Shown in pieces: positions 14,064 to 27,600 of a DNA stretch of 64,000 nucleotides. The translations under genes and the position numbers were made by a program. Origin of the DNA: Leptoclinus maculatus (taxonomy: Eukaryota > Chordata > Actinopteri > Perciformes > Stichaeidae); the NCBI GenBank assembly GCA_032191485.1, contig JAVDOI010000006.1:8171556-8235555 (forward strand). The letters are read 5' to 3'. Position 1 is the first letter of the stretch. Each line of letters starts with the position of its first letter. The notes beneath the pieces are model-generated. The model was not told where the DNA came from, searched no databases, and saw only the letters and a list, made by a program, of their open reading frames with translations.

Positions 14064-17000
14064 TTTTACTTTTTCTCTGTCAGCAAAAAAGAAAAAAAAA
14101 AAAGATGTTTCCAGTTGCTGTTTATTGGTCATTTATTGGAAAAAAAGTAAAATAAAAAAAAAAATACAAATTATTAGAATTATTATTATTTATTTTGTGG
14201 GTGGATTTTTTTTTTTTGTGAATTACATTTTTTTTTTTTAAGTTACTATATTTTTTTTATTTTTTTTTTTAGTGATCTTATTGTTTTTTTGTTCTTTTTT
14301 TAGTGATCTTATTTTTTTTTTAAGTTGCTCTCTAATTATAATCAAAATATAAGTTGATACATAAAAAAAAAAAAGAATTGCATTATAAATGAATTAATTA
14401 CATTTGGATTTAAAAGATGATTTGTAGGATTTTCCCCTCCTAAAAAATATATTCTTTTAATAATTTTAAAATGTTAACCCTTCTATTTAATTCTGGCACA
14501 CACCCTTCATATAAAGGTACCACCATTTACAATTGTACTATATGTTATAGTACGACAACAATAATATTAGTGTATCTGTAGATCATACCTTGTCCAAGTC
14601 GGGCTCCAGTCAAGGCCTCTTTGGCACTACCGAAGCCCAGCTCTCGACACACCACGGTGGCAGCTCGAATGTTCCAGTTGTCGTCACACACTGTACCCCA
14701 CTCCCCATTCTTCAACACCTCCACTCGCCCCTCGCCAATCATAGCTCCGCCTCTTAGACGCACCAAGGGTTGCTGCGGAAACAGTTCACGAAAAACTAAA
14801 ATTAATGAAAACGCTGACAATGAGAACAGTCTTGTACATTGTTATTACCAAAAACCACAGAAATTGATGAAATCTGAATTAACTGCATAGTAAGTCAACT
14901 CTTTAAATTTGGACATAATTGCAACGTGCAGCAACATGTGACTAGCTAGACGGCTGTCTTTAACAATTTCCATTAAAAATGTAAAAAAATCCTTAATCAG
15001 TCTGATATCTTTCAGTTTATAGTTCTTCTCCCACAAGGGAAGACTCCGTGGATTACTCTCAACAGAATACTGTTCTTATTTAAAACCCTTTTTTTCCCCA
15101 CACATCTGATTCTGATCAGTTGCAAAATCACCAAAATCCAATGCAATTATTGACCTTAACTGCCCTCCTTTGCATGACATGCTGCCTGCATTGACAGTAA
15201 TGCATCTATAAATAATTGATAAAGTATTATAAACACACTCTATGACATGTATTCTAGTTCCTTTCTGTCTCATAATGTCAGTATACATTGTTGTAATAAG
15301 TAAGGAAGTTATCTGTACTTTCTCAAATGCCACCAAACCGATTCATCACACGTTTACTGTACCAATTTAAAATGACCAATAACTCGAATAAAGCTCGCAC
15401 ATGGCCACGGAAACAGTTGAAGATCCCTGTTTGTCAACTTTAACACTGAAATCACACGCAAACACCACTCAGAAAGGACGAAAGCTGAGTTTCAAACCCA
15501 GAACGTGAAGCGACAGAGCTAACCTTCTGAAAGCGTGCACAATCTGACCTACCTCAACGCGGTAGGCCTTCCTGTAGCCGGCACTGACGGTGGGAGCAAA
15601 GGCACGTCCAGGCACACAGCTGACCACTACAGGCATGCCCTCCTCACAGGTGCTGTTTCCCTTCAACTGTATCTCTCTGCCCATCTTACAATCTGTCAGG
15701 TCGGCCTCGTTGCCTGTGCAGTTTACAGAGAAACCCCAGTAGTTCTTCTTACGACGATTGGCCAGCAATCTGAGAAGGAACGACACAGTAAAACAATCTG
15801 TTACAAAATATACTGTATGCTTTTTCCTGTTGATTTGTATATGTCTACATTACTGCAAACATATTAGAAAGCGTGTCATCATTTTTTATGTTAAAAACCC
15901 ATGGCTATCAGTTCATGCCAAAACCTGCAGACTTGAAACCTGATTCAGACGTTAATCCCTCACAGCGAACATATCGCCAGTCTTTTTTGTTATTTTATGT
16001 TATGTCATCGCAGCATGGTAATGCTGTTGCACGGATTGTTTTGAAAAGTTGGTCGCTTGGTGTGATCAAGTGCTGGTGAGAGGTTCTGACATCAAACACT
16101 TAATAATAAGGTGCTGAGCCACATTCCAGTCTTAAGATTCAGATGTCATGTCACAGTTTAGGCTTTGCCCCTGTGTTCCTGTGTCTGTGTGTGTGTATGT
16201 TTCCCCTGATTGCACTCATCCTACTCACCTGCCCAGTCCACCCAGCTGCCGTCAATTTCCTAATCACCCCACACATATATACTCCCCTGCTTTCCCTGTG
16301 CTGGTTGTGAGATCGTCCTTAATTCGTCCCCCTGTCTGCTCCATGTTCCAGCATTTGCTCATAGTTTGCCTTTTTGTCACTTTGCCTTTTTGTCACTTTG
16401 CCTTTTTGTTAGTTTTTGCTCGCTCCCGGTTGGAGTTGTTTTAAGTTCCTGTTTTTTGTCTGCTTGGTGCTCATTAAAGAACCCAGCAGTCTACTCAACC
16501 TCGTCTCCCGTGTCTGTCTGCGCTTGAGTCTCCGATCTGCTCCTCGGACGTGACAGAACGATCTCACCATGCAAGACTCAGCAGACCAGTTTTGGGGAAC
16601 CCGCTTGGCCAGGGGTGGGCCTCTGAGCGTACAGAAGGCTAACCGCGAGCTAAGCCGCCTTTCCACCCCTAAGAGGACCATGGCAGACTCTGCAGACCAC
16701 TGGTTGGTGCACGTTGCACCACACCCGTCTGTCCAGTTTTGGGGAACCCACTTGGCCAGGGGAGGGCCCCTGAGTTTACAGAAGGCTAACCTCGAGCTAA
16801 GCTGCCTTTTCACTCCTAAGAGGCAGAGACGGAGGAAGGGTCAGACTCCCGTTCCCACTGGGCCGCAGCGATCCCCCTTTCCCGCTGGGCCGCAGCGTTC
16901 CCCCTTTCCCGCTGGGCCGCAGCGTTCCCCCTTTCCCGCTGGGCCGCAGCGATCCCCCTTTCCCGCTGGGCCGCAGCGATCCCCCTTTCCCGCTGGGCCG

Positions 17001-20000
17001 CAGCGATCCCCCTTTCCCGCTGGGCCGCAGCGATCCCCCGTTCCCGCTGGGCCGCAGCGTTCCCCCGTTCCCGCTGGGCCGCAGCGTTCCCCCGTTCCCG
17101 CTGGGCCGCAGCGTTCCCCCGTTCCCGCTGGGCCGCAGCGTTCCCCCGTTCCCGCTGGGCCGCAGCGTTCCCCTTTTCCCGCTGGGCCGCAGCGTTCCCC
17201 CGTTCCCGCTGGGCCGCAGCGTTCCCCCGTTCCCGCTGGGCCGCAGCGTTCCCCCGTTCCCGCTGGGCCGCAGCGTTCCCCCGTTCCCGTCTCCACTAGG
17301 CCGCAGCCGACTCCAGCTCCCCGTGTCCTGTCGGCGGTCCGGCCGACTCCAGCTCCCCGTGTCCTGTCGGCGGTCCGGCCGACTCCAGCTCCCCGTGTCC
17401 TGTCGGCGGTCCGGCCGACTCCAGCTCCCCGTGTCCTGTCGGCGGTCCGGCCGACTCCAGCTCCCCGTGTCCTGTCGGCGGTCCGGCCGACTCCAGCTGT
17501 CTTCTCAGCGCCGCAGCAATCTCCGGTTCCTGCCGCTGCCGCCTCCGTGCCGCAGCGACCATCGGTTCCTGACCCCCAGCCTCTAGAGCCCTGTTCCCCG
17601 GCTGACCCCCAGCCTCTGGAGCCCTGTTCCCCGGCTGACCCCCAGTCTCTGGAGCCCTGTTCCCCGGCTGACCCCCAGCCTCTGGAGCCCTGTTCCCCGG
17701 CTGACCCCCAGCCTCTGGAGCCCTGTTCCCCGGCTGACCCCCAGCCTCTGGAGCCCTGTTCCCCGGCTGACCCCCAGCCTCTGGAGCCCTGTTCCCCGGC
17801 TGACCCCCAGCCTCTGGAGCCCTGTTCCCCGGCTGACCCCCAGCCTCTGGAGCCCTGTTCCCCGGCTGACCCCCAGCCTCTGGAGCCCTGTTCCCCGGCT
17901 GACCCCCAGCCTCTGGAGCCCTGTTCCCCGGCTGACCCCCAGCCTCTGGAGCCCTGTTCCCCGGCTGACCCCCAGCCTCTGGAGACCTGTTCCCCGGCTG
18001 ACCCCCAGCCTCTGGAGGCCTGTTCCCCGGCTGAGCCCCAGTCTCCCCAGTCCGGCTCCCCTGAGCCCCGGCCCCCCCAGTCCGGCTCCCCTGAGCCCCG
18101 GCCCCCCCAGTCCGGCTCCCCTGAGCCCCGGCCCCCCCAGTCCGGCTCCCCTGAGCCCCGGCCCCCCCAGTCCGGCTCCCCTGAGCCCCGGCCCCCCCAG
18201 TCCGGCTCCCCTGAGCCCCGGCCCCCCCAGTCCGGCTCCCCTGAGCCCCGGCCCGAGCTGCAGTGTTCCCAGTCCGACCCACCCGAGATCCTGGGTCCAG
18301 AGCCCTTCTGCCCGTCGGGCCGTCCGCCTGAGCTCCTGGGCCCTGAGCAACTCCGCCAGTCAGGTCGCCCGCCTGAGCTCCTGGGCCCTGAGCAACTCCG
18401 CCAGTCAGGTCGCCCGCCTGAGCTCCTGGGCCCTGAGCAACTCCGCCAGTCAGGTCGCCCGCCTGAGCTCCTGGGCCCTGAGCAACTCCGCCAGTCAGGT
18501 CGCCCGCCTGAGCTCCTGGGCCCTGAGCAACTCCGCCAGTCAGGTCGCCCACCCGAGGTCCTGCGTCCGGATCCCTCCTTCCCGTCCGACCGCCCTCCTG
18601 CCCGTCCCCCAGAGCCCTGTGGCAGGTTGGATCCGGCCGTCCCTCCTCCGGACCCCCTCCACCCACCCTATTCGGTGTTGAGCCGTCCCTCCTCCGGACC
18701 CCCTCCACCCACCCTATTCGGTGTTGAGCCGTCCCTCCTCCGGACCCCCTCCACCCACCCTATGTGGTGTTGAGCCGTCCCTCCTCCGGACCCCCTCCGC
18801 CCGCCCTTTTTTGTGTTTTCTGGATTTTGGACGTCTGGTATCCGTCCCTTGAGGGGGGGGTACTGTCACAGTTTAGGCTTTGCCCCTGTGTTCCTGTGTC
18901 TGTGTGTGTGTATGTTTCCCCTGATTGCACTCATCCTACTCACCTGCCCAGTCCACCCAGCTGCCGTCAATTTCCTAATCACCCCACACATATATAGTCC
19001 CCTGCTTTCCCTGTGCTGGTTGTGAGATCGTCCTTAATTCGTCCCCCTGTCTGCTCCATGTTCCAGCATTTGCTCATAGTTTGCCTTTTTGTCACTTTGC
19101 CTTTTTGTCACTTTGCCTTTTTGTCACTTTGCCTTTTTGTTAGTTTTTGCTCGCTCCCGGTTGGAGTTGTTTTAAGTTCCTGTTTTTTGTCTGCTTGGTG
19201 CTCATTAAAGAACCCAGCAGTCTACTCAACCTCGTCTCCCGTGTCTGTCTGCGCTTGAGTCTCCGATCTGCTCCTCGGACGTGACATGTCAAGAGATTTC
19301 CACGAGCAAATCACAGCAAAGAAGAGCTTTCAAATGAGTTATAAATACTAAAATTGCAGCCATGGAAAAAAAAACACTTCAAAAGTCCTACGTTTTTTTA
19401 AGCCCCATCTGCAGCACATGAAATATTTTACTATTCTTTCTCACATTTCACAAAAAATATTAACGCTGTTATACAACGCTGTGAAGCTCAATAGGGGTAT
19501 TGTTGTGAGAGTACCATAACACTCTCATGACCTCCATACTTCAACTAAGGGTCACTGAGGAGCCCAACAACAGTGGACCTTGAAGCAGGTTCGGGGTCGT
19601 GGAAGAAGCAGACCATTTAATCAAACCAGCATGAGCTTCATTTACAGCCTTCTGTTGTTACAGTTTGTCCAGATGCTGTAAACAGAATGCAGCTCTACGT
19701 CGGTTTGAACAATTTGTGGTCTGTGGAGTTTGAAGAGATGCTAGATTTGACTGAGAGTTTCTAATTTTGTTGGACTGTTATTTGCATGTTTGGTGAACAG
19801 AGCTGTCCTTTGTTGTTCCAGATAAAAGACAGAGTGAATGTGATCTTTCACCTCTGTAAAAGAGGGAACCATGTGAGACCACACACTCTAAAAACCACAC
19901 AGGCTTTGTGATCTTAAGAGATAAAGAAAAAACAAAGAGCTCCTTGCTGGTTTAGTGCGCTTTATATGGTGCTTCCTTCCGTTAAAAGGCTTTCATATTT

Positions 20001-23000
20001 AAGATTAGCGTCAAATCAGACAAGATCATGTCTACCAACACCATCAAAATAAAAGTCCTCTGCTTGGCCTTCATCTTACTATATTATAATATACCGGTAA
20101 GCATCAATTTGAACATCAAGGTGAAAACTTGACCACATTACATGGGATCATTCCGATGACAACATTTGTAAATAAATGCATGTCTGATGTCTCTCTGGTC
20201 TTAATTTGACTGTGGTGGGACAGTGGAGCCTTTCAGATGATTGTGGAGACCAAAGCTGACTGTATGTGCATAATGAATAGATTAGATTTACAGATGAAAA
20301 CATAAACTCATGCACACATAAAGTTCACTGAAGACCAAACAAATCAAGATATGATCTCATTAGAAGGCAGGTATAGCCACATTCGTTTCTAAAACGTTAG
20401 AATATTGGATGTATACCTCAGGCGGAGCTGTAAAAGAGACAAACATGGTGTTCTCATTCATGCAGTTACAAGATCAGAAGATTTGCTCGTAGTTATTGTG
20501 CCGTAAACATCTGTTTTGTTTTGAACTTCAGTTGCCATGTTAGCAGATCAAATATTATAAGACTCAAAGTGTTCTAGGAATAGCTGGTTTTGTGTAGGGC
20601 TACATGTTGACGTTTTGCTCTGAGGGAAACAATTAAATGGAGCCAAAAGAGCCACTGTTTCACTCAAAGGTTTCCCAGCAAGGCTCATCCTTCATCCTCT
20701 AAAACTTCCTCTGGCAGCGTTTGGCTTCTTGTCAAGAATCTCCAGACTGAAGTCTGTTTAATATCTCAGTGTGCGGATGAAGGGTTGATGACCAGTGTAA
20801 ACAAGCGTGGTTATGTAACATTTCTTAACATCAGTTTGCTATGATAAAACATTCCTAAATAGACTAACAATATAAATCAACAGCTCCAGGAAATGCAATA
20901 TTCTTAACATTACAAGTGTTCGGAACAAACAGGAATTTGTGGTGTGCCTCAAATGATGTGTCTTTGTCGCAGATGTGGATTTAAAATGATTAATTATATA
21001 TGTAGCACTACTATATTCCCATAACCGAAACCGTAATTAACTCAACTAAAAGCTCGTGTTAGAGTTCAACTCCTGTAAAGACTTTCATCATATTAATCGG
21101 CCCTATTTAAACTGCTGCTGGCTTCAGGCACCATTACTTACTTATAGGATCGGGCATTGAAGCGTTTCTCCCCGGGGAAGCCGTACATGCCACAGATGAC
21201 CCTGGTGTTCTTCTCAGTCCACTCCTCGTTACAGATCTGCCTCCACTTGCCTCCGTCTTTCACCTCCAAAAAGCCCTCCGTGATGGGAATCCTTTTCCTC
21301 TGGGAGAAAGTGGCCCTGAGCCTCACATCCTCCACCTGCACCGACAAACCCTGAGAAACAGCCGAGGACATGTGTCATCACTGCGTGCCTTATTACCGGT
21401 AATGTACAACAAGTTTGACCTCTTTAAGGAGACAACTGTGCTGAACATAGAATACTAAGAGTTTTATTCAACAGAATATTCCATTATACTTTTATTGCCA
21501 TTCATAATATCATATTAGCATCAGACCACTGCTTTTTTTTTTTTTACTTTACCTTCTTTGCCTATCAAATTTAACATTTAATAACATAGCAAATTTCTCT
21601 GCAGTGGGACTAATACAGGATTATCTTCTCTTAACATGTTTCAAATTGAAATGCGTTTCTGTTATCACTATGAAACAGGTCTGATGTATTAAGGTTGACA
21701 ATTTTAGGATAGAAATAGTTGTAATGGCATCTAAGAGAACAAATGGTTGTAAGCACACTGCTTAGTTGTTGTTACGATTAAGAGGGGGTCCTTGGAAAAT
21801 GTTCTCCCCTGTAAAAAACCCTAATTCAGAGGACAGACAGTTTTATCTGTCCTCTGGACTTTGCATGTACTGTTCCACTTGATATTTTGTAAATACAATA
21901 TGGGCTATGAGTCATACAGGAAGAACGCATTGTGAGGGAATGCAAACGTGGTTCAGAGAAAAAGAAAGAAATCCCACAGTGGCTTTTTAGGGACTGCTCG
22001 GTTTGCACATATGCTTGAAAATACTGTCAAGTCAAGTTGAAAAATCGAAAGATGAAATCTTTGTTTAAACCTGTTAAGTGTTGCCGAGAGGCCTAAGCAG
22101 ATTGGATGAATGTATGGAATTTTTGTACTGTCTCCCAAAGGGAGTTGGAGGGAAACATACATCAAATATGACAGCACAGATCTGACAAAAACAGCTAACA
22201 GTGTTTTTCTTTCCTCAGAAAAACAACAACCGTGAACCTATACATTGTTGTTCACTAGTATTACATATATATGCTGAAAACTCACTGGATATTCACTGAA
22301 GTGAAATATATCCTTGTGAGTGAGCCAAGAACTTGAAATGAACCGGAGCACTAAAGGAAAAACAGTCCCCCTTTTCCCCTGCGGGGAAATGTGGAAGAAA
22401 TCTAGACAAATTTCTCTTCATAGCTTCTCACAGAGCATCTTGGATTTCTTGGCCGATCAGGAAACAGAGAGCAATGATAGTTAAAACAGAAAAACTTATT
22501 CCATGAAATTCTTATCAGGATTTTAAACAGAGGCTAAAGACAGAAGCTACTGCCAGAGTTCAGGTTGGGAAAGTGTCTGCGGTTAGTCCACAGTCTACTA
22601 TAAAGGACCGTAAAGCCAGTTGGTCAGACGGGAGTCACCCAACTCAGTTAGTATCATGTATCCTAAAGACCCCTTAATCAGGAAGGAATGGTAACCTTTG
22701 ACCTCCAGGGCTTCATGAGAAAACAGCTACCCTAAAACTCTTGTCATTGTTCATTTCCCTCCTTCTGCCAAGTTCTGCACTTGGTTCCTGGGTGGGTGTG
22801 AGGTTGCACTGTGGATGTGAAAAAGAGCCAAAACTCTGAGCTGCTCAGTGGTATGCAAATGCTGATCTCAGTCATTTCGTAATGGCCCGCTTATTTAACT
22901 CTGCAAAAAAATACCTAACATCCAGGCATGTCTCCCAGAAATATGAATCGTTTGCCCACAGGGTGGTTTCCTGAGATGGCGTCAGCCTGGGGGAATGTTC

Positions 23001-24587
23001 AAGGCTTCAGGGAATCTAGACACTAAAGACTGGAAATGCAGGAGGAGCCACGGCTAAATCAGACTGTGTCCTCCCTCTGACCGCAGTCGTTAGAGCGGGT
23101 AAAAACCGCTCTTTCATGAAGAGATTCCTGGTGGCTATAGCATGACATAGTGTTTTCCGTCGGTGCCTGGCAGTACGGGAAGGTGAGGAGACGTGATCAT
23201 GATCAGGGATCCGGTGTTCTCAATTTAAAACCTTGAAAAAGCAAGACGAGGTGGAGATCATTCCTTATGGTATAAAAAAACAACAACCATGAAGCTCTAT
23301 TAAAACATGCAACAAAATAAAAGACAAAAAAAGAAACCCGATAAACGCGAAAACCATACTCATGAATGGCTAACTGAAGTACACCTGATACAGAACATGG
23401 AATGAAACGCAAAATGTGAGTAATCAAAGTGTGAAGAAGAAAATACCAGACAGGACAGGGAGTACGAGGTGAGTATGAAATGGGGCACTGAGATGGGTCT
23501 GGCCAGTGTTGTACTTGGCACAGAGAGAGGAAACTGTCCGTCTGAACGTGTGAGACTAAAGAGAAAAGGACGGATATCCACAGCTGGGACCAGTCCAGGC
23601 ATTTATCCCCCAAAACCAGACCACCAGACATAAACTCAGCATAATCCTGTTTGGCTGTGGCCCAAATCTACACACTGGTCACTTTTTTAGCAGTCTTTGT
23701 GGAAAAACTCAGCGAAATAACTATACATCACAAAGAACATGTCATAATATCAATGTGGAAATCTGGACTTACATGAAAATACATGAAAAGATCTTCAGAT
23801 TTGAGACAAAATCTGCCGAACTACCACCTCTAAAGTTCACAAGTTCACTAATTGACACATAATATGTTTGGTCAATCTGCAGGTCATACTGAGGTTAATT
23901 GTCAACTGGACATTTCTATAAGGTTGTCTAATCTTACAGTCACTCCCTGGCTGTGTATACTGTGGCGATTCATTCATATATTCTGTGGCCTGTTTGCAAA
24001 AGTACTCATTTCCTGTTCCAAGCAAACATTCATAAATCGCCAATATTTCGTAAGTGAATTCTTTAGACCTGGTTAGCTGGACTTGACTATAGCATGTCTG
24101 TCTGTGTCGGAAATATTGCATTAAAAATAAGCCTTGTTTGTAGTGGTGAGTTACCAAAAAAAGGAAAATAGCATTTTTTTTAGTTCTTTTCATTACTAGT
24201 CTATGAGGTAAGCTTTGACCATTACTGAACTCTTTCCAAATGGAGAGTAGACTTGTTGTTCTGACTGGGTCTCCCTCAGTGTGTAGATGTGTGAACATGA
24301 GACTGTGGTCTAGCCAGTGTCTGACTAATGCTTCCACTATTGTGCATTTCTTCCGCTTTATTCAGTCCTCCAGCCCCGCTGCACGTTTATCTACACGTGC
24401 CTCCAGACACCAGCACACACCCACCCAACCCCCTCCCCACCTTACAAAACAAGTATGAATGATAATCACTCCACAGTTTAGATGAAAAGCAGGAGAACAG
24501 CAAGGCTCTTTCAAATGACTTTCACATCTGCCCCACCCCACTCTCTGCCTCACTGGCCCTAAGTGTGCCTGACTGACTTGAATAAGG

Positions 24588-24653
<66 letters not shown>

Positions 24654-27600
24654 CTGTGTGCTTTACATCTGGAATATCTATCAGTGAGCGTATTTCATAA
24701 CTGAAATCTTAAGACCTGGTTAGCTGGACAACAGCATCCATGGCTGTGATGGAAATGTTCTAGTTTTTATGGTAACCTAAACGTCTCCTGGGTGTAGCTT
24801 GGCTTAAATTGTAGCAATCTTTTCAACTTCTAAAAAAATCTAACTTTGTATCGAAATGCTGGAACATCACTGTACACGTATGCTGGGGCTTTAATTTAAG
24901 CTACTTCAATAAAAAGAAAAGGTTTACTGCATTATAATAACATTTCTCTCTGACTTATGGGCACCTTTATCTTACATTTGAACGACTTAAATTGCGTAAT
25001 ACTGAAATAATGAAACTTTAGTTTTGATGCATATATGCACTGCACATGCATTCATTCACATTAACTGAGTCGGAATGGTATATGGTAAATCACTCAGTGC
25101 AGGTTTGAATAATAAAAGTCTCTCTGGGCACTCTGCAGCCCAAAGGAGATCTACTGTAAGGCCACAGGGAGATCCAGCTGTTGAACATATGGTCGATTTG
25201 TATGCTACTCTATCCACAAGAGAGAAGCTGGTTTCAGCACAGACATCAACCTTTTCTCCCCTTGATCACTCTCCTCCTCACAAGCCTCTCTCGCTCATGT
25301 TGGAGGCAAATCCAACTTTGGCTCGGGTTTCCTTTTGTTGTATAGCAGCGACTGGAATTCTTTTGAGTGGATATCGTCACGCCTGATGAAGAAGAGCAAG
25401 CTTTGCCCTGTTTGGATGTGCAACCAATCAAAAGGCTTTTAACCGCCGCATTCTGTTATTACAACTGGCCTCTGACGTCTTTGTGTTGATTCTGGATCTG
25501 TTTGGTTGGAGTGAAAACACTAAGTGGTGCGTTGGGCAACTGCAGCTGCTTCATCCCTTCAGGAAGAAGATCAACCAATCTAGACTTGTAATCTGTTTAT
25601 AATGATGCAAGGTTCTGCAAGCAGGAAGTGTGTGATTAATCTGAAAATTGCTTATTTTCTCTACCATTGGATTGTGAAAAATCTATAAGTCACGAATAAG
25701 AGTGTTTCAAGCTTACCGAAGCAACAGTGGAAATTTCTCTTCTGCAGGGGACAATGTAATGTCAACTTTTTGGAAAGCACACACAGAGTAAAACACATCC
25801 TGGAATAACTCCTATCAAATTCAACCATGAACTTATAATTATGCTTAAATGACACATCATCCTCTCTCATAAACATCTAAAATATACAGACGAAAAATGT
25901 CAGGCATCTTGTAATGAAGGAGACATATTCAGCAAAGTTTCTGGAGACACTGATGATACGTGCAGCGCACCATTCACACGTGAACAGCAACCGGACCTGG
26001 CAGAGTTGGTTAAAAATTCCCCACTAACAGATGATAAACAAAGTGTCCTGACATCTAAATGTTTGGTTCTGTTGACAAATGTATTCAACCTACTTCTGAC
26101 TGAAAGAACAAACCAACACAGGCTAATAAGTAAAGCCTGTTAGCTGGTTAGACAGTCAAAGTAAAAAAAGGGACGATTGCAATGGTCATCGACATTCGAT
26201 GCTACATGTTAAAATACTTAAAATGAATCAATGATTCAGTCAGTAAGGAATGTATGTTCTGTTATTGTGAGTGTTGCATAACTAGCTGACAAAGACTGCA
26301 ATGGTAAGAGACTTGTCTTTCGTCTCCAAAGTATAGCAGACGATATTAAAGACTGACATTACTCAGATGTTAAATGACAACTCTGACAAGAGTTTGGGCT
26401 GACAAAGAAAGACACTCGTAGATTAGTTTTTAGCAAAATGTGACACGTTTTAACTTGATATTTTTTAAATGCTAATGCCTTCATAGTATTTCTGCTCATA
26501 GGGTACCACATCTTCAATTGCAACTCATGCCAGTGGGAGCGGCTGTTTTCATTAATGACAGACTGATATTTTCGGTATACTATTATTTGTGGTGCAAGCT
26601 GAACTTGCCAGAGCGAACAGTCTTATCTTCACATATTCCCATAAACTGTAAAGTAGCCTCAGGATGTATCTCTCATAAAAACAAAATCATTTCAGTTTGA
26701 AGCACCTTTGTGACGTGTAGCTTTATTCTGACTTCTCTAGAACAAATTGCTGGTAAACTCAAATTCCAAATCTTTAGTGAAATCATGTCAACATGAACAG
26801 ACACTAAAGGTTAAGAGAGTGCAGACAATGCCTTGATAAGCTAAACTATGTAACATGTACACGTATCTCAAACATATAAAGATGTTGAAAGTTGGAAAGC
26901 ATTCACATTGAAGCAAAACCACCAATTTCTCCTTCCTTTTTAGCAATGACCTCTACATGCACGCTTGGTCAGGGTGTTAACCTTCCAGATTGAGCACAGA
27001 ATGTCAATTCATGCTGTGAATAAACAGATTGAGGGAACTGTGCTGCCCATTGCTGACGTCAGCTCAAGAATGGTTAAAGAGGTGTAGCTACACCTTTTCC
27101 CATTCCTCTCCCTGTGACTTGAAAGGCTACTGCCAGACCGAGGAAATATTTGCAGGGTGGGGGCACTGAAATACAGTAACACCCCGAGACCCAAAATACA
27201 CAAGACAAACAGCGAACAAGAGGGTGCTGCTTACATACACTACCTGTAAAAATAAGAATGTTGTGAATAGGGTTCAGTAGTCTGTGAATAGAGATTTCAA
27301 TTTCTGCAATTCCTCCATTCCCATGACTCAACTAGGCATGAGAAAGATACACAAGAATTTCAGACGATCTCCTCAGGCGTGTTGCCTTTACTGAACCCAG
27401 TAAAAATCACAGTCACTGTTCTGGCTGCTGGAGAGAGTCTGGTAACGCAGCCAAATCTCCCACCCAACTTCTAGTATGAACACACAATACACTCTGGTAT
27501 TAATGCCGTTATATAGTTTTTAACGCATCAACTTCTAAGCTGCCAAAAAAAAACGTTTTTCCATCTCTTATCAGTCTGGTTTTAACAGGGAAACCCTTTG

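Larger units (their letters stand above)
16149..19286 (+). mobile_element. Non-autonomous LTR retrotransposon, Tf1/sushi-like
   Basis: The 3138-base element has direct LTRs beginning TGTCAC and ending GTGACA. It is flanked by the 5-bp target duplication TGTCA (16144-16148 and 19287-19291). A purine tract, GAGGGGGGGG then TAC, precedes the 3' LTR. Between the LTRs is a single long ORF (16569-18773) with no protease, reverse transcriptase, RNase H or integrase. It must therefore rely on an autonomous relative. The near-identical LTRs point to recent insertion. It lies in a loxl2 intron, antisense to that gene. Confidence 0.9.

Noticed and set aside
12596..14155. Lysine- and phenylalanine-rich ORFs
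   Set aside because: They are translations of poly(A)/poly(T) runs in the palindrome.
16841..17296. 151-codon Gly-Pro-rich ORF on the - strand
   Set aside because: It is the reverse of the 27-base array and has no independent start context or splice logic.
17296..18708. 470- and 255-codon open frames on the - strand
   Set aside because: They are the antisense of the G+C-rich tandem arrays in the LTR element; repeat composition keeps several frames open.
23203..23631. 142-codon - strand ORF; possible gene or solo LTR
   Set aside because: No family motif, no splice support, and no second LTR copy or target duplication could be identified.
25075..25386. 103-codon + strand ORF in a loxl2 intron
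   Set aside because: No recognisable domain, and flanks lack splice or promoter signals.
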